Origin: Sedimentisphaerales bacterium
Lineage (GTDB): Bacteria > Planctomycetota > Phycisphaerae > Sedimentisphaerales > Anaerobacaceae
Direction: 5' to 3'
DNA: 64,000 bases
Assembly (NCBI GenBank): GCA_016927855.1
Contig: JAFGLV010000064.1
Span: 1-64,000, forward strand
Positions 10,301 through 17,720 of this stretch are shown here, piece after piece. Position 1 is the first letter of the stretch, and each line of letters begins with the position of its first letter. Both the position numbers and the translations under genes were made by a program. The notes beneath the pieces were generated by a model. The model did not search any database. It had not been told where the DNA came from and saw only the letters and a program-made list of their open reading frames with translations.

Positions 10301-10949
10301 GCCCGCCGGCAGAGATATTGACGTTCTCCGACGGGATCAGCGCCAGGATCTCCGGAATGGTCAGGTTGTACTCGGCCAGCCGCTCGGGATCGAACTCCAG
10401 GCGGATTTCGCGCTCCAAGTCTCCGGCCATCTCCACCTTGAGGACACCGGGCACCGCTTCGAGCGTATCCTGCAACTCATCGGCGATCCCCTTGAGCTGC
10501 ACGGGAGAAAGGTCGCCCGAAACGCTGATAAGCACGATGGGCAGCTCCGCGATGTTGATCTCCGTGATGACCGGCTCTTCCGCCTCCTGAGGCAGCTCGC
10601 CCTTGGCCAGGTCCACGCGGTCGCGGACTCGCTGCAACGCGACGTCGCTGGGCACGTCGGGATCGAACTCCACGCTGATCAGCGACATGCCTTCGGCGCT
10701 GCTGGAGGTGATTTCCTCGACGCCTCGGATGCCGTTGAGCTCCTTCTCGATCTTCATCGTCACCGACGTTTCGATATCCTCGGGCGAAACTCCCTCATAT
10801 GTGGTCGTCACGAGGATATAAGGAATGGGGATGTCGGGCGCCGCCTCGCGGGGCAAGGTCACGTAGCTCGTAACGCCCAGAAAGACGATGAGCAAGCCCA
10901 GAACGGCTACGGTGGTTCGGTTGCGAATGGCAACGTCGGTAAGGAGCAT
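7380..10949 (-). CDS. RND-family efflux permease (AcrB/HAE1-like)
   Basis: A 1189-residue inner-membrane proton-driven exporter subunit. The N-terminus (MLLTDVAIRNRTTVAVLGLL) is TM1, a PEAAPDIPIPYI-like segment leads into the porter domain, and the TM4 motif LGMLVDNAIVIVENIYR carries one of the usual two acidic residues (Asp then Asn). TM helices 7-12 are at the C-terminus (LVVQFNSLIIPVII, GVVVNNAIVLL). It is about 150 residues longer than typical AcrB; the extra sequence is in the second periplasmic half just before TM8 (around residues 845-960). It is transcribed after the adaptor gene, with a 9-nt gap. The substrate cannot be told. No outer-membrane factor gene is in the window. Confidence 0.93.
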   Translation of the reverse strand: MLLTDVAIRNRTTVAVLGLLIVFLGVTSYVTLPREAAPDIPIPYILVTTTYEGVSPEDIETSVTMKIEKELNGIRGVEEITSSSAEGMSLISVEFDPDVPSDVALQRVRDRVDLAKGELPQEAEEPVITEINIAELPIVLISVSGDLSPVQLKGIADELQDTLEAVPGVLKVEMAGDLEREIRLEFDPERLAEYNLTIPEILALIPSENVNISAGGLETPGTKFNVRIPAEFVAPEDVDTLILTVREGKPIYLADVASVRYTFKDRLTYSRLDGADTITLSVSKRVGSNAVRVSDYVKAVVAEAQRRVPPSVKFSVTYDMSDMVRSMVADLENNIAAALILVTVVLLLFLGWRPSTIVAMIIPLSMLITFFVVQALGYTLNMIVLYSLILVLGMLVDNAIVIVENIYRHLELGYRRIDAAILGAREVAWPVVTSTFTTVCAFLPMIRWPGVMGDFMKYLPITLTVGLLASLFVGLVFNPVICSVWATRRPKRHRGEHWFIRGYRRFQEAGLRNPRVTLFLAICLLVGLMMLYGKIGEGIEFFPDTDPERAVINIRAPQGTNLQETDRIARLIEERLEPFTPWLEHVITNVGSASGGTLNLIASAGGSHLGSITLVFYDYAERERPSKEVIAEVRQAVADIAGAEIRVEQEEAGPPSGAAVEVRVIGEDFKTLERLSEQAKRMIAPVPNLVNLRSDFEAARPELAFTVDRRVAMLTGVNTATVGNFLKMAIFGSKVGTYREFNDEYDISVRLPLKDRTQVDDLYRLQIPNQAGDAVPLSSLGSLTYQGGLGTINRVDQKRVITLTADVEGRLSTEVLADVQKRLRPLGDPRLTEGDVLDWTALRETLKRGQTQASSPAGRVWDVLTSQDGPFWTKAPISGDDLASLLSAPTFAGEQKERLLSLLNQALSDPQLYRADAFPGPNLLPAQAVSMLERGPENLTNVETTFLTREALVSAWPDVIAPNERLELPLGYELRYVGEQEEQEKAQAFLSKALVIALLLVVMVLVVQFNSLIIPVIIMTTVVLSFVGALMGLLVCGLPFGVIMTGVGVISLAGVVVNNAIVLLAYTRQLQAEGKDLIAAASEAGVTRLRPVLLTAATTVIGLIPMAVGISYDFHTFSWATKSESTEWWRNMAVVIIFGLAFATVLTLVVVPSLYVMLTRFADRVMKALGWGKAETAQSAPPEADAAMN

Positions 10950-10958
10950 GGCGGCTAC

Positions 10959-12068
10959 CTAATTCTCTGACACAACATTGACCTGCTGACCCGGCGTCAG
11001 GAAGCGGTGGCCGGCGACTATCAGTTTCTGTCCATCCTGGAGGCCCTCCAGGATGCGCACACGATCGCCTTTGACCATGTCGATCTTGACGTCCAGCCGT
11101 TCGGCCTGCGTGTCGTTGGCAACGTAGACCGCGTAGCCGTTCTCCATCGGGATCACCGCCAACAGCGGGATCATGATGGCGTTCTCGATGACTCTGCGGG
11201 TCAACTGCGCTCGCACGATCTGGCCGCTGCGCAGCAGCCCGTCCGGGTTGTCCAGCGTGATCTCCATAGGGGTCGAGCGGGTCTGGCGGTCCGCCAGTTC
11301 GTTGATGTACGTGATCGTGCCGGTCAGCGGCCGCTCGTCCCTCACTCCCACCAGGATCTCAGCGGTGCCACCCACCCTGAAGAAGGCAATGTCGCGCTCG
11401 GGAACATCTACTCTCACCTTGACAGGGTCCATTTCCACCACTTCGGCTACCGCCGTTCCGGGTTGTACGTACTCGCCTTCTTCCACGAGGAGTTCATTCA
11501 GCACGCCACCGGCAGGCGCCTCGATGCGAGTGCGCTCGAGGCGCGCCTGCGCCTCCTCCAGCGCCGCCTTGCTGGCCGCCAGTTTCGCGACGGCGTCGTC
11601 CAGGTCCTGGCGGCTCGTGGCGTTGTCCCTGACCAAAGCCTCCATGCGCTCGAGCTCGACCTGATCCCGCCTGTACTGCGCCTCGGCGGTATGGAAAGCC
11701 GGCTCGATCAGGTCCTTGTTGAGCTGAATGAGCAGATCGCCGGGACCCACTGGATCGCCTTCCTGCGGCGGGATCGTCTCGACCCGGGCCGCGACCTCAG
11801 CCGAAACGGTCACCACCCGGTTGGGCTCGATCACCGCCGGCAACGTAAACGTATCGGCAAGTTCAGATATGGCAACGACTTCCATCACCTTCACAGCAAC
11901 GGGCTCAGCCTCCCCCGGAGGTGTTTGGCGGTCTCGGGGGGGTACGGCCGCCTGAATACCGACGAGGACCGCGACGGCAGCTAGCGCGATCACCAGTCTG
12001 ACGATATTCCGCCGTAACGAGCTTCGAGGGGCCTGAGATTCCGTGTCTTCGTGCGATTTTTCGTTCAT
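10959..12068 (-). CDS. RND efflux periplasmic adaptor (HlyD/AcrA-like)
   Basis: A 369-residue membrane fusion protein linking the RND permease to an outer-membrane channel. It has a cytoplasmic N-terminus, one membrane anchor (about residues 24-44), a lipoyl-like half (VSAEVAARVETIPPQEGDPV), an alpha-helical hairpin (about 115-180), the second lipoyl half (IEAPAGGVLNELLVEEGEYV), then beta-barrel and membrane-proximal domains. It has no lipobox, so it is held by the transmembrane helix. It is first in a two-gene operon with the permease 9 nt downstream; a good promoter lies at 12138-12166. Confidence 0.92.
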   Translation of the reverse strand: MNEKSHEDTESQAPRSSLRRNIVRLVIALAAVAVLVGIQAAVPPRDRQTPPGEAEPVAVKVMEVVAISELADTFTLPAVIEPNRVVTVSAEVAARVETIPPQEGDPVGPGDLLIQLNKDLIEPAFHTAEAQYRRDQVELERMEALVRDNATSRQDLDDAVAKLAASKAALEEAQARLERTRIEAPAGGVLNELLVEEGEYVQPGTAVAEVVEMDPVKVRVDVPERDIAFFRVGGTAEILVGVRDERPLTGTITYINELADRQTRSTPMEITLDNPDGLLRSGQIVRAQLTRRVIENAIMIPLLAVIPMENGYAVYVANDTQAERLDVKIDMVKGDRVRILEGLQDGQKLIVAGHRFLTPGQQVNVVSEN

Positions 12069-12137
12069 TGGCTATACCTCTCCTCGGGCTTTGGAGGTTT
12101 CTACTCTGAGACCACGTGCCATTCGGCCAAACCTTAT

Positions 12138-12166
12138 ACTATAGACTCGGGATTTACGAATGACAA
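12138..12166 (-). promoter_or_regulatory. Promoter of the RND efflux operon
   Basis: On the minus strand TTGTCA (12166-12161) and TATAGT (12143-12138) are separated by 17 bp, 70 bp upstream of the adaptor start. It is divergent from the consensus promoter at 12244. Confidence 0.6.
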
Positions 12167-12243
12167 GGGCCGGTCGCCCAAACGGGCAAAATCCCGGGGG
12201 GACCGCTGTGGTGGTTTTCTCGGCCAGCTCGTGCGACAGCCTC

Positions 12244-12272
12244 TTGACAGTACGGGGAGAAAGCCCTATAAT
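12244..12272 (+). promoter_or_regulatory. Perfect consensus sigma70 promoter
   Basis: TTGACA at 12244-12249, a 17-bp spacer and TATAAT at 12267-12272 match the consensus at every core position. No coding start follows for more than 400 bp; instead a strong intrinsic terminator appears about 160 nt downstream. Confidence 0.85.
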
Positions 12273-12278
12273 ATCAAT

Positions 12279-12438
12279 TGGTTATTGAGACTTACGGGTA
12301 TCGAGCCGCTGTGTTCCGCGGTAGATATCCGTCGAGTTTTTGTCGGACGGACTTGGCAAGGATGTCGGCAAGGCCGAGAGGGTCGGTTTGTGGTGTTTTG
12401 AGCCTGGACGGAACCGAGGTTGCGTCCAGGCCTTTTTT
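12279..12438 (+). ncRNA. Candidate structured small RNA of about 160 nt
   Basis: The segment is bounded by the consensus promoter and by a rho-independent terminator. The 5' end is estimated from the -10 box. Inside are several short hairpins: CCGC with GCGG around 12311-12326, CCGTC with GACGG around 12330-12350, and TCGGC with GCCGA around 12365-12377. No open frame with a ribosome site fits. It does not show the SRP Alu/GGAA core or the end-to-end pairing of 6S RNA, nor a riboswitch class I can name. It could alternatively be an attenuated leader of the gene at 12696. Confidence 0.6.
12402..12438 (+). terminator. Rho-independent terminator of the small RNA
   Basis: GCCTGGACG (12402-12410) pairs perfectly with CGTCCAGGC (12423-12431), a 9-bp GC-rich stem with a 12-nt loop, followed by TTTTTT at 12433-12438. 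Confidence 0.85.
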
Positions 12439-12695
12439 CAGGGCAGGGGGACTGCCCGCGCTTGTGGTCGCTGGGGTGGGAACAGTCAAGAGGGACGTTT
12501 TCCACAGGTTTGCGGAGATGCATCAGCGGCGGATGGGACGCGTGGAGTGCGCGACCATCTGGCGATACAGCGCCCTCGCGTTGGGCTGGACGCCTCGTGG
12601 CTCCTGCGGAATGCGGTTAAGGACGTGAGCCAATTTAGTCGATCTGGAAAAAGACAGGCCCTGCAGTCATAACAGTGTGGGAGGTAGTAAATCGT
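12439..12695. other. Region between small RNA terminator and next gene
   Basis: About 257 bp with no recognisable gene. It holds only the ribosome site (GGGAGG, 12679-12684) for the following CDS. I see no second clear promoter, so the downstream gene may depend on readthrough of the terminator at 12402. Confidence 0.4.
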
Positions 12696-13778
12696 ATGAA
12701 GGTGGCACGAATCCCGGGATTCCTCGTTTGTCTCCTGCTGGTCGGCGCTGCGTGGGGCGCCGGCATTACGCCCATCAGCCAGAAGCTGGATCATACCGAT
12801 AACTATAACGAGTGGCTGACGAAGACGCTGCCACCACAGGACCCGGATCGGATCGTGTTCATACCCCCGTGGGCAACGCTGAACAACGACGACCCGTACG
12901 TCCTGGACCACACGCCCTATTACCGGGGCGCCTGGGAGGACTGGGGTTGGACGCACAACCTTCTGAGCCGCGTTCCCGACGATGCCAATGGGATCGAGTC
13001 CGCCACCCTGACGATCGAAGCCTGGGACGTCAACCCCGATCCCGACCCCGCTGACCCCTTTGACATGGGTCCCGAGATCGACGAAATCATCATCAATAGC
13101 ACGCAGATCGGCATTCTGGACGAGACGCCCGTCTATCAGTGGGGAACTACCACCTTCACCCTGCCCCCGAGTATTCTCGACGATTTGTGGACCGATGGCG
13201 AGATCTATGTCCTTTTCAATATCGACAAACTGAACGGGGGGCATCGTGTCACGCTGGGCAGTTCTACCCTGACGGTCAACTACACGGTCTCAGGGCCGGG
13301 ACGGGGCGCCGTGCAGCCGATGTTCCGTTTCTGGTCCCCGTCGCTGGCGCACCATTTCTACACGACGAGCGAATCGGACCGAAATGCGGTCATGGAGTAC
13401 TGGCCCGACACGTGGTCCGACTATGAAGGCACGGTATACTATCTGCCGATCAATGAGGGTGGCAGCGATCCCAACGCCCAGCCGGTCTATCGGTTCTGGT
13501 CGGATTTGTTCGGGGCGCACTTCTACACCATCGATCCCGACGACAAGAACTATGTCCTCGCCACGTGGCCGGATGTGTGGGCTTACGAGGGACCCGTCTT
13601 CTATGCTTACCCGGCTGGCTCACAGCCTGCCGACTCTAAGCCGGTCTACCGCTTCTGGTCAGAGAGTCTCAGAGGGCATTTCTACACGATCGACGAGGAC
13701 GAAAAGAGCTATGTCCTTGCGACCTGGCCGGACACCTGGACCTATGAGGAGATCGCGTGGTACGCCTACGACAAGTAG
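12696..13778 (+). CDS. Secreted protein with three DUF5648-like repeats
   Basis: A 360-residue exported protein. The chosen ATG at 12696 begins a signal peptide (MKVARIPGFLVCLLLVGAAW) and is preceded by GGGAGG at 11 nt; a GTG 21 nt upstream is less likely. Residues 25-195 form a beta-rich domain with no family I recognise. The C-terminus has three copies of a repeat of about 45 residues, each reading roughly YRFWS-x-HFYT-x-DxxxxxVxxxWPDxW-x-YEG-x-YY. This matches DUF5648-type repeats found in bacterial surface proteins. The function is unknown, with carbohydrate or surface binding inferred. Confidence 0.88.
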   Translation: MKVARIPGFLVCLLLVGAAWGAGITPISQKLDHTDNYNEWLTKTLPPQDPDRIVFIPPWATLNNDDPYVLDHTPYYRGAWEDWGWTHNLLSRVPDDANGIESATLTIEAWDVNPDPDPADPFDMGPEIDEIIINSTQIGILDETPVYQWGTTTFTLPPSILDDLWTDGEIYVLFNIDKLNGGHRVTLGSSTLTVNYTVSGPGRGAVQPMFRFWSPSLAHHFYTTSESDRNAVMEYWPDTWSDYEGTVYYLPINEGGSDPNAQPVYRFWSDLFGAHFYTIDPDDKNYVLATWPDVWAYEGPVFYAYPAGSQPADSKPVYRFWSESLRGHFYTIDEDEKSYVLATWPDTWTYEEIAWYAYDK

Positions 13779-13823
13779 AGCCGCTAACAGAGGAATCTCT
13801 GTCTGGTGGCAGTGGCATGGACG

Positions 13824-13880
13824 TCGTAGGGGCAACCCCCTGTGGTTGCCCTGGGCAGGCACCGGGGCCTGCCCCTACGA
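13824..13880. repeat. 57-bp palindromic repeat with two internal hairpins
   Basis: The ends TCGTAGGGGCA and TGCCCCTACGA are perfect 11-bp inverted repeats. Inside are two hairpins, GGGCAACC with GGTTGCCC and GGGCAGGC with GCCTGCCC. I recall this architecture as a widespread dispersed element in environmental bacteria. It sits between two convergent genes, where it could terminate both transcripts. Confidence 0.75.
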
Positions 13881-13908
13881 AGCACGTCGGTCATTTCGTT
13901 AGACGTTC

Positions 13909-14394
13909 CTAGACCTTCGCCAGCAGGACCACGTAGTTCTTGCCGTAGAACTTGGCGCATTTCGGACACGTCGTATAGAAGAAGTACAGCTTCTCCATCA
14001 CCTTCTTCTTCGCTTCGACGTAGTCCTTCATTTGCGGGATCCACTTGCGGATGTCTTGATACGGCCCCTCGAAGACGCGCGTCAGGAACGTCCCGGAAAA
14101 GCGCACCATCTCGGCTCCCGGCACGTCCTTGGTTACCGCAATGTAGACGTCGCTGCCCCACAAGGAGTTCTCATCGCAGAGCATCAGCGGCTCGGGAGGT
14201 ACCGCACCCGCCGCCTGGATTCGCCCCATGTTGCGCACCATCACCTTGCCGAAGTTCAGCGGGATGTGGAGAAAGCTGCGTACGCGATCCTTGACAAACA
14301 GCTTCTGGTCGAACGTGATTTCCTTGCTGTCCCACGGCTCGGGATCGAAACGCAGACAGCATCCCGTCTCGGATTGTTCGTACAGCTTGTCCAT
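13909..14394 (-). CDS. Conserved protein with C-terminal CPKC motif
   Basis: A 161-residue soluble protein without a signal peptide. The ATG at 14394 has AAGGA 6 nt upstream; a longer reading to 14427 is unlikely. Most of the chain is of a kind I recall as a conserved family of unknown function (LFVKDRVRSFLHIPLNFGKV, MLCDENSLWGSDVYIAVTKD, FEGPYQ). The tail FFYTTCPKCAKFYGKNYV holds a CxxC pair that could bind metal or act as a redox site. Annotations as hydrolase exist for similar proteins, but I see no catalytic motif to support that. Confidence 0.8.
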   Translation of the reverse strand: MDKLYEQSETGCCLRFDPEPWDSKEITFDQKLFVKDRVRSFLHIPLNFGKVMVRNMGRIQAAGAVPPEPLMLCDENSLWGSDVYIAVTKDVPGAEMVRFSGTFLTRVFEGPYQDIRKWIPQMKDYVEAKKKVMEKLYFFYTTCPKCAKFYGKNYVVLLAKV

Positions 14395-14560
14395 AGCGAT
14401 TCCTTTCCTTGCGCGCGAAGAACACACCTTTGACGTCTCGTGGACAGCATTCTACGCCCGCCGCGTGCGCGGTCGCAACCTTTTTGCGCGACTCCCGGGA
14501 GAATTCTGCGGGAACTCCCTTGGCGGCGCGGTCGACCTTGGTATAGATGGTGTTCGTAGT

Positions 14561-14623
14561 GTGCCCGTCAGGGCACTGTAGGACGAGCGTCCTCGCTCGC
14601 CGGTCGTGTGGGGACGCACGACC
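14561..14623. repeat. Array of three short hairpins upstream of a secreted-protein gene
   Basis: Three consecutive hairpins lie within 63 bp: GTGCCC with GGGCAC, GAGCG with CGCTC, and GGTCGTG with CACGACC. The layout resembles dispersed palindromic repeats rather than a gene-specific leader. Confidence 0.5.
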
Positions 14624-14659
14624 TACGCGGTCATGACTGCCGATTCAGGAGTGTACGTG

Positions 14660-16597
14660 ATGCCTGGCAAGCTCTGCACCTTGGAGATTTATCTGAAAGC
14701 CATGTTGGCGGCGGTCCTTCTGCTGAATTCTGCCGCCTGGGCTCGCGAGGAGACGTCGGGCGACTATTTCGCGATCCAGGTGGTCGACCGCCGGACCGGT
14801 CGGGGAGTGCCTCTGGTCGAGCTGCGGACGGTCAACAACATTCGCCTCTATACCGACAGCAACGGCATCGTCGCCTTCCGCGAGCCGGGTTTGACGGATA
14901 TGGATGTGTTCTTCTTCGTCGAGAGTCACGGTTACGAGTTTCCCAAAGACGGCTTTGGCTTCCGCGGCACCCGCCTGCGGACCACGCCGGGCGGCAGCGC
15001 CGTTATCAAGATCGACCGGATGAATATCGCCGAGCGGCTCTACCGCGTCACGGGCCAAGGCATCTACCGTGACAGCGTTCTAACGGGCTGGCCGGTCCCA
15101 CTGAAGAACCCGGTGCTTAGTGGGCAGGTTGTCGGGCAGGACTCGGTCGATACCTGCCTCCACAACGGCAAGCTCTACTGGTTCTGGGGCGATACCGGCC
15201 GGCCCTCGTACCCCCTGGGGCACTTCGCAATGGCCGGTGCGATCTCGGACCTACCTGAGCGTGGCGGTCTCGACCCGGCGGTCGGCGTCGATCTCACGTA
15301 CTTCGTCGACGAGAATGGTTTCAGCCGGCCGCTATGTCGCCTGAAGGAGCCTGGGCTCGTCTGGCTCGACGGCTTCGTCGTCGTACCGGACAACGAAGGC
15401 GATGAGCGCATCGTCGCCAAGTATGCTCGCTTGAAGAACCTTGGTCACGTGCTGGAGCGCGGCCTGGTGGCGTTCAACGACGAGACCGAGTCGTTCGAAC
15501 CGGTGGCGCGGTCCGGCGTAGAGTGCCTGCCCTATTCGGATTCGGGACACACGCTGAAGGCAAATGCCGCCGGACAGGAGTATTTCTACTTCGCGACGCC
15601 CTTTCCGCTGGCCGTACGGATGCGCGTCAGGGCGCGCTGGGAGGATATTGTCGATCCGAATCGCTACGAAGCCCTGACCGGCCTGGGCGCTGCTCGTGCT
15701 CGCTGGGTTAGCTTTGGCGCCCTGACGGAGGGCGAAGGGCCGACCCGGACCTCCGTCATCGAGGCACTGAAGAAGGAGAAAGAGAACACGCACTTCTATG
15801 ACATGGAAACGGGCCGGTCGATCACTCCGCACGGCGGGAGCGTCCACTACAATCGCTTCCGCCGCAAATGGGTGGCGATATTCGTTCAGTACGGCGGAGA
15901 CAGCTCCTTCCTGGGCGAGGTCTGGTACGCTGAGGCGGACACACCGGCCGGTCCCTGGGCCTACGCCAGGAAAGTCGCAACGCACGATAAGTACTCGTTT
16001 TACAATCCGATGCACCACGTCCGGTTCGATCAGAATGGAGGCCGGGAGATCTTTTTCGAAGGCACGTATTCGCAGACCTTCTCAGGCTCGCCTGAGACCG
16101 CGACACCTCGCTACGACTACAACCAGATCATGTATCGCCTGAATCTCGACGACCCGCGTCTGGTCCTGCCGATGGCGGTCTACCGCGTCGAGGACGAGTC
16201 GGAGCAAGTCACCTATCTGCTGGGCGACGAGGTGGAAAGACGGGACACATGGAGCCTTATTGAGTCGGTGCCCTTCTATGCCATCGAACCGGACCGGGCT
16301 TCTGGGGACCTGATGCCGGTTTACGCTTCTGGCGGAATCTTGAGCACAGAACGCCCTTCACCCTCGGCGTTGCCGCTGTTCTGTGGCCTGCGAGCAGACA
16401 CTGGGAACAGCGAGAATGAGTGTGTCGTTCCTCTCTACGAATACTGGCAGACAGACTCGGATCGACACCTCTACCGCACGGATGGAGAGTTGAACCGCGA
16501 GGGCTGGGTACGTTCGAAAGCCCCCTTGTGCCATGTCTGGAAGGCGCTACCCCGCCCACTGCTGATCGATCGCGAAGCGAAGCCGGTCACCGAGTGA
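14660..16597 (+). CDS. Secreted beta-propeller-like protein, DUF4185/DUF5648-like
   Basis: A 645-residue exported protein. ATG 14660 has AGGAG 8 nt upstream and starts a signal sequence (YLKAMLAAVLLLNSAAWA). Residues 35-120 look like a carboxypeptidase-regulatory-type beta domain (GRGVPLVELRTVNNIRLYTD). The middle section has propeller-like motifs (LHNGKLYWFWGDTGRPSYPL, WVAIFVQYGGDSSFLGEVWY, YNPMHHVRFDQNGGREIFFE) reminiscent of DUF4185 and GH43-like folds. The C-terminus (PLYEYWQTDSDRHLYRTDGE) resembles one DUF5648 repeat, linking it to the secreted protein at 12696. No catalytic residues can be assigned. Its end overlaps the convergent gene by 11 bp. Confidence 0.85.
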   Translation: MPGKLCTLEIYLKAMLAAVLLLNSAAWAREETSGDYFAIQVVDRRTGRGVPLVELRTVNNIRLYTDSNGIVAFREPGLTDMDVFFFVESHGYEFPKDGFGFRGTRLRTTPGGSAVIKIDRMNIAERLYRVTGQGIYRDSVLTGWPVPLKNPVLSGQVVGQDSVDTCLHNGKLYWFWGDTGRPSYPLGHFAMAGAISDLPERGGLDPAVGVDLTYFVDENGFSRPLCRLKEPGLVWLDGFVVVPDNEGDERIVAKYARLKNLGHVLERGLVAFNDETESFEPVARSGVECLPYSDSGHTLKANAAGQEYFYFATPFPLAVRMRVRARWEDIVDPNRYEALTGLGAARARWVSFGALTEGEGPTRTSVIEALKKEKENTHFYDMETGRSITPHGGSVHYNRFRRKWVAIFVQYGGDSSFLGEVWYAEADTPAGPWAYARKVATHDKYSFYNPMHHVRFDQNGGREIFFEGTYSQTFSGSPETATPRYDYNQIMYRLNLDDPRLVLPMAVYRVEDESEQVTYLLGDEVERRDTWSLIESVPFYAIEPDRASGDLMPVYASGGILSTERPSPSALPLFCGLRADTGNSENECVVPLYEYWQTDSDRHLYRTDGELNREGWVRSKAPLCHVWKALPRPLLIDREAKPVTE

Positions 16598-17360
16598 GGT
16601 AGAGAATGAAGGCGACCAGACCGGCGATGATGCCGACGCACACGGCGACTGTACTGACGAACATCCAGGCGAAGCGCCGGTTGAGCTTGGTTACGACGTG
16701 CTTGAGGTAGCGATCGCTGGCCGCGAAGGTCCGGCTCATCTGCATGATGCCTTCGGTGTTGCTGACGGTGCTGTGGTTGAGCCGATCGAGAGTGTCTCTG
16801 AACTTGGTAAAGCCCTCGGCCAGGCGGACGTCAGTCTCAGCGGAGGCTTCCAGTTGGCGATTGATGCTCGTGAGCGTTTCGGTCTGGCGCGCCGTCTCAG
16901 CGGGAATCTGGCCTACCGCATTGATGAACTCCTGATCCTTCGACGCGGTGGCGCGAAGTTGGTTGAGAAGCTGCGAGGTGAGCGCCTTCTGATTCTCGAC
17001 GGCTGACGGAAGGCTTTCCAGTGCCTGGGGTAGCTCGCGGACACGTCCCATAAGCTCTTCGTGTTGGCCGAGCTGGCGGTTGAGGTGATCGTTGATCTGC
17101 TGGAGCTGATCCACCAGTTTGTTGAAGCCCTCCTGGAGCTTCTCCATCGGCTCGCGGCGGTCCAACGACGTAACGGTGTTGACCACAATCGGATCGCTCG
17201 GTGCCGAGGCCGACCGCGTATCCTCAAGTTCCTCGTCGGCATCGAGGCCGGAGGCGATGAGCCCCTCGTCGTTCAGCAGTGGCCCACAATGGTCGATCCG
17301 CTCGTATCGGTGAGTACGAAACCAACTTGTTGGCGCCGTGAGAATGCTCTTTAGCGACAT
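16587..17360 (-). CDS. Tail-anchored coiled-coil membrane protein
   Basis: A 257-residue protein. The ATG at 17360 follows GAGGG by 5 nt. After a short N-terminus (MSLKSILTAPTSWFRTHRYE), residues 75-215 are strongly heptad-like (EKLQEGFNKLVDQLQQINDH, ESLPSAVENQKALTSQLLNQ). One membrane helix ends the chain (FAWMFVSTVAVCVGIIAGLV), so most of the protein faces the cytoplasm. Function is unknown; scaffold or envelope roles are possible. It converges with the preceding gene. Confidence 0.8.
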   Translation of the reverse strand: MSLKSILTAPTSWFRTHRYERIDHCGPLLNDEGLIASGLDADEELEDTRSASAPSDPIVVNTVTSLDRREPMEKLQEGFNKLVDQLQQINDHLNRQLGQHEELMGRVRELPQALESLPSAVENQKALTSQLLNQLRATASKDQEFINAVGQIPAETARQTETLTSINRQLEASAETDVRLAEGFTKFRDTLDRLNHSTVSNTEGIMQMSRTFAASDRYLKHVVTKLNRRFAWMFVSTVAVCVGIIAGLVAFILYLTR

Positions 17361-17720
17361 AGCGTCCCTCAATCCGAAACCTTCTCTGTGCCTGCGGCCA
17401 CCGTGCCGTCGGCGCTCGTCTCATCGGACACGGAGGGATCTTGCCTTGAGCGAATATGGGCCAAACCGCGTCTGTTCGATCTGAATCCCGCTTCTGGGCC
17501 CAAAACGGTCGTTCCATGAACTGAAGTTCGTGGTCGGCGCCGCGTCATAGACAGGCGCGCGGCGACGTTTTCAGCACTGGCAGCCATACCGGGCCTATCA
17601 CCACCTGAGGGCGCCGTTTTTTAGGACGTGACAATCGGCGTGCCGGCCCTTGTCTGGGCCGTCAAATCCGCTACAATGCCCGCCGACGCAGCATTATCGG
17701 CCACTAGGAGACAGACTCAC
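17361..17720. other. Divergent intergenic region with promoter
   Basis: 360 bp between divergent genes. Apart from the promoter at 17650-17677 I see no supported feature; a 72-codon open frame on the minus strand lacks a ribosome site and domain. Confidence 0.45.
17650..17677 (+). promoter_or_regulatory. Promoter of the FAH-family gene
   Basis: TTGTCT (17650-17655) and TACAAT (17672-17677) with a 16-bp spacer lie 43 bp upstream of the start at 17721. Confidence 0.5.

Noticed and set aside
12279-12438. Small RNA as 6S RNA or SRP RNA
   Set aside because: The 5' and 3' ends do not pair as in 6S, and the SRP GGAA/GGTG apical core is missing; the 3' hairpin is a plain terminator.
17369-17587. 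72-codon minus-strand frame upstream of the coiled-coil gene
   Set aside because: No ribosome site, no domain and an Arg/Ser-rich composition typical of noise.
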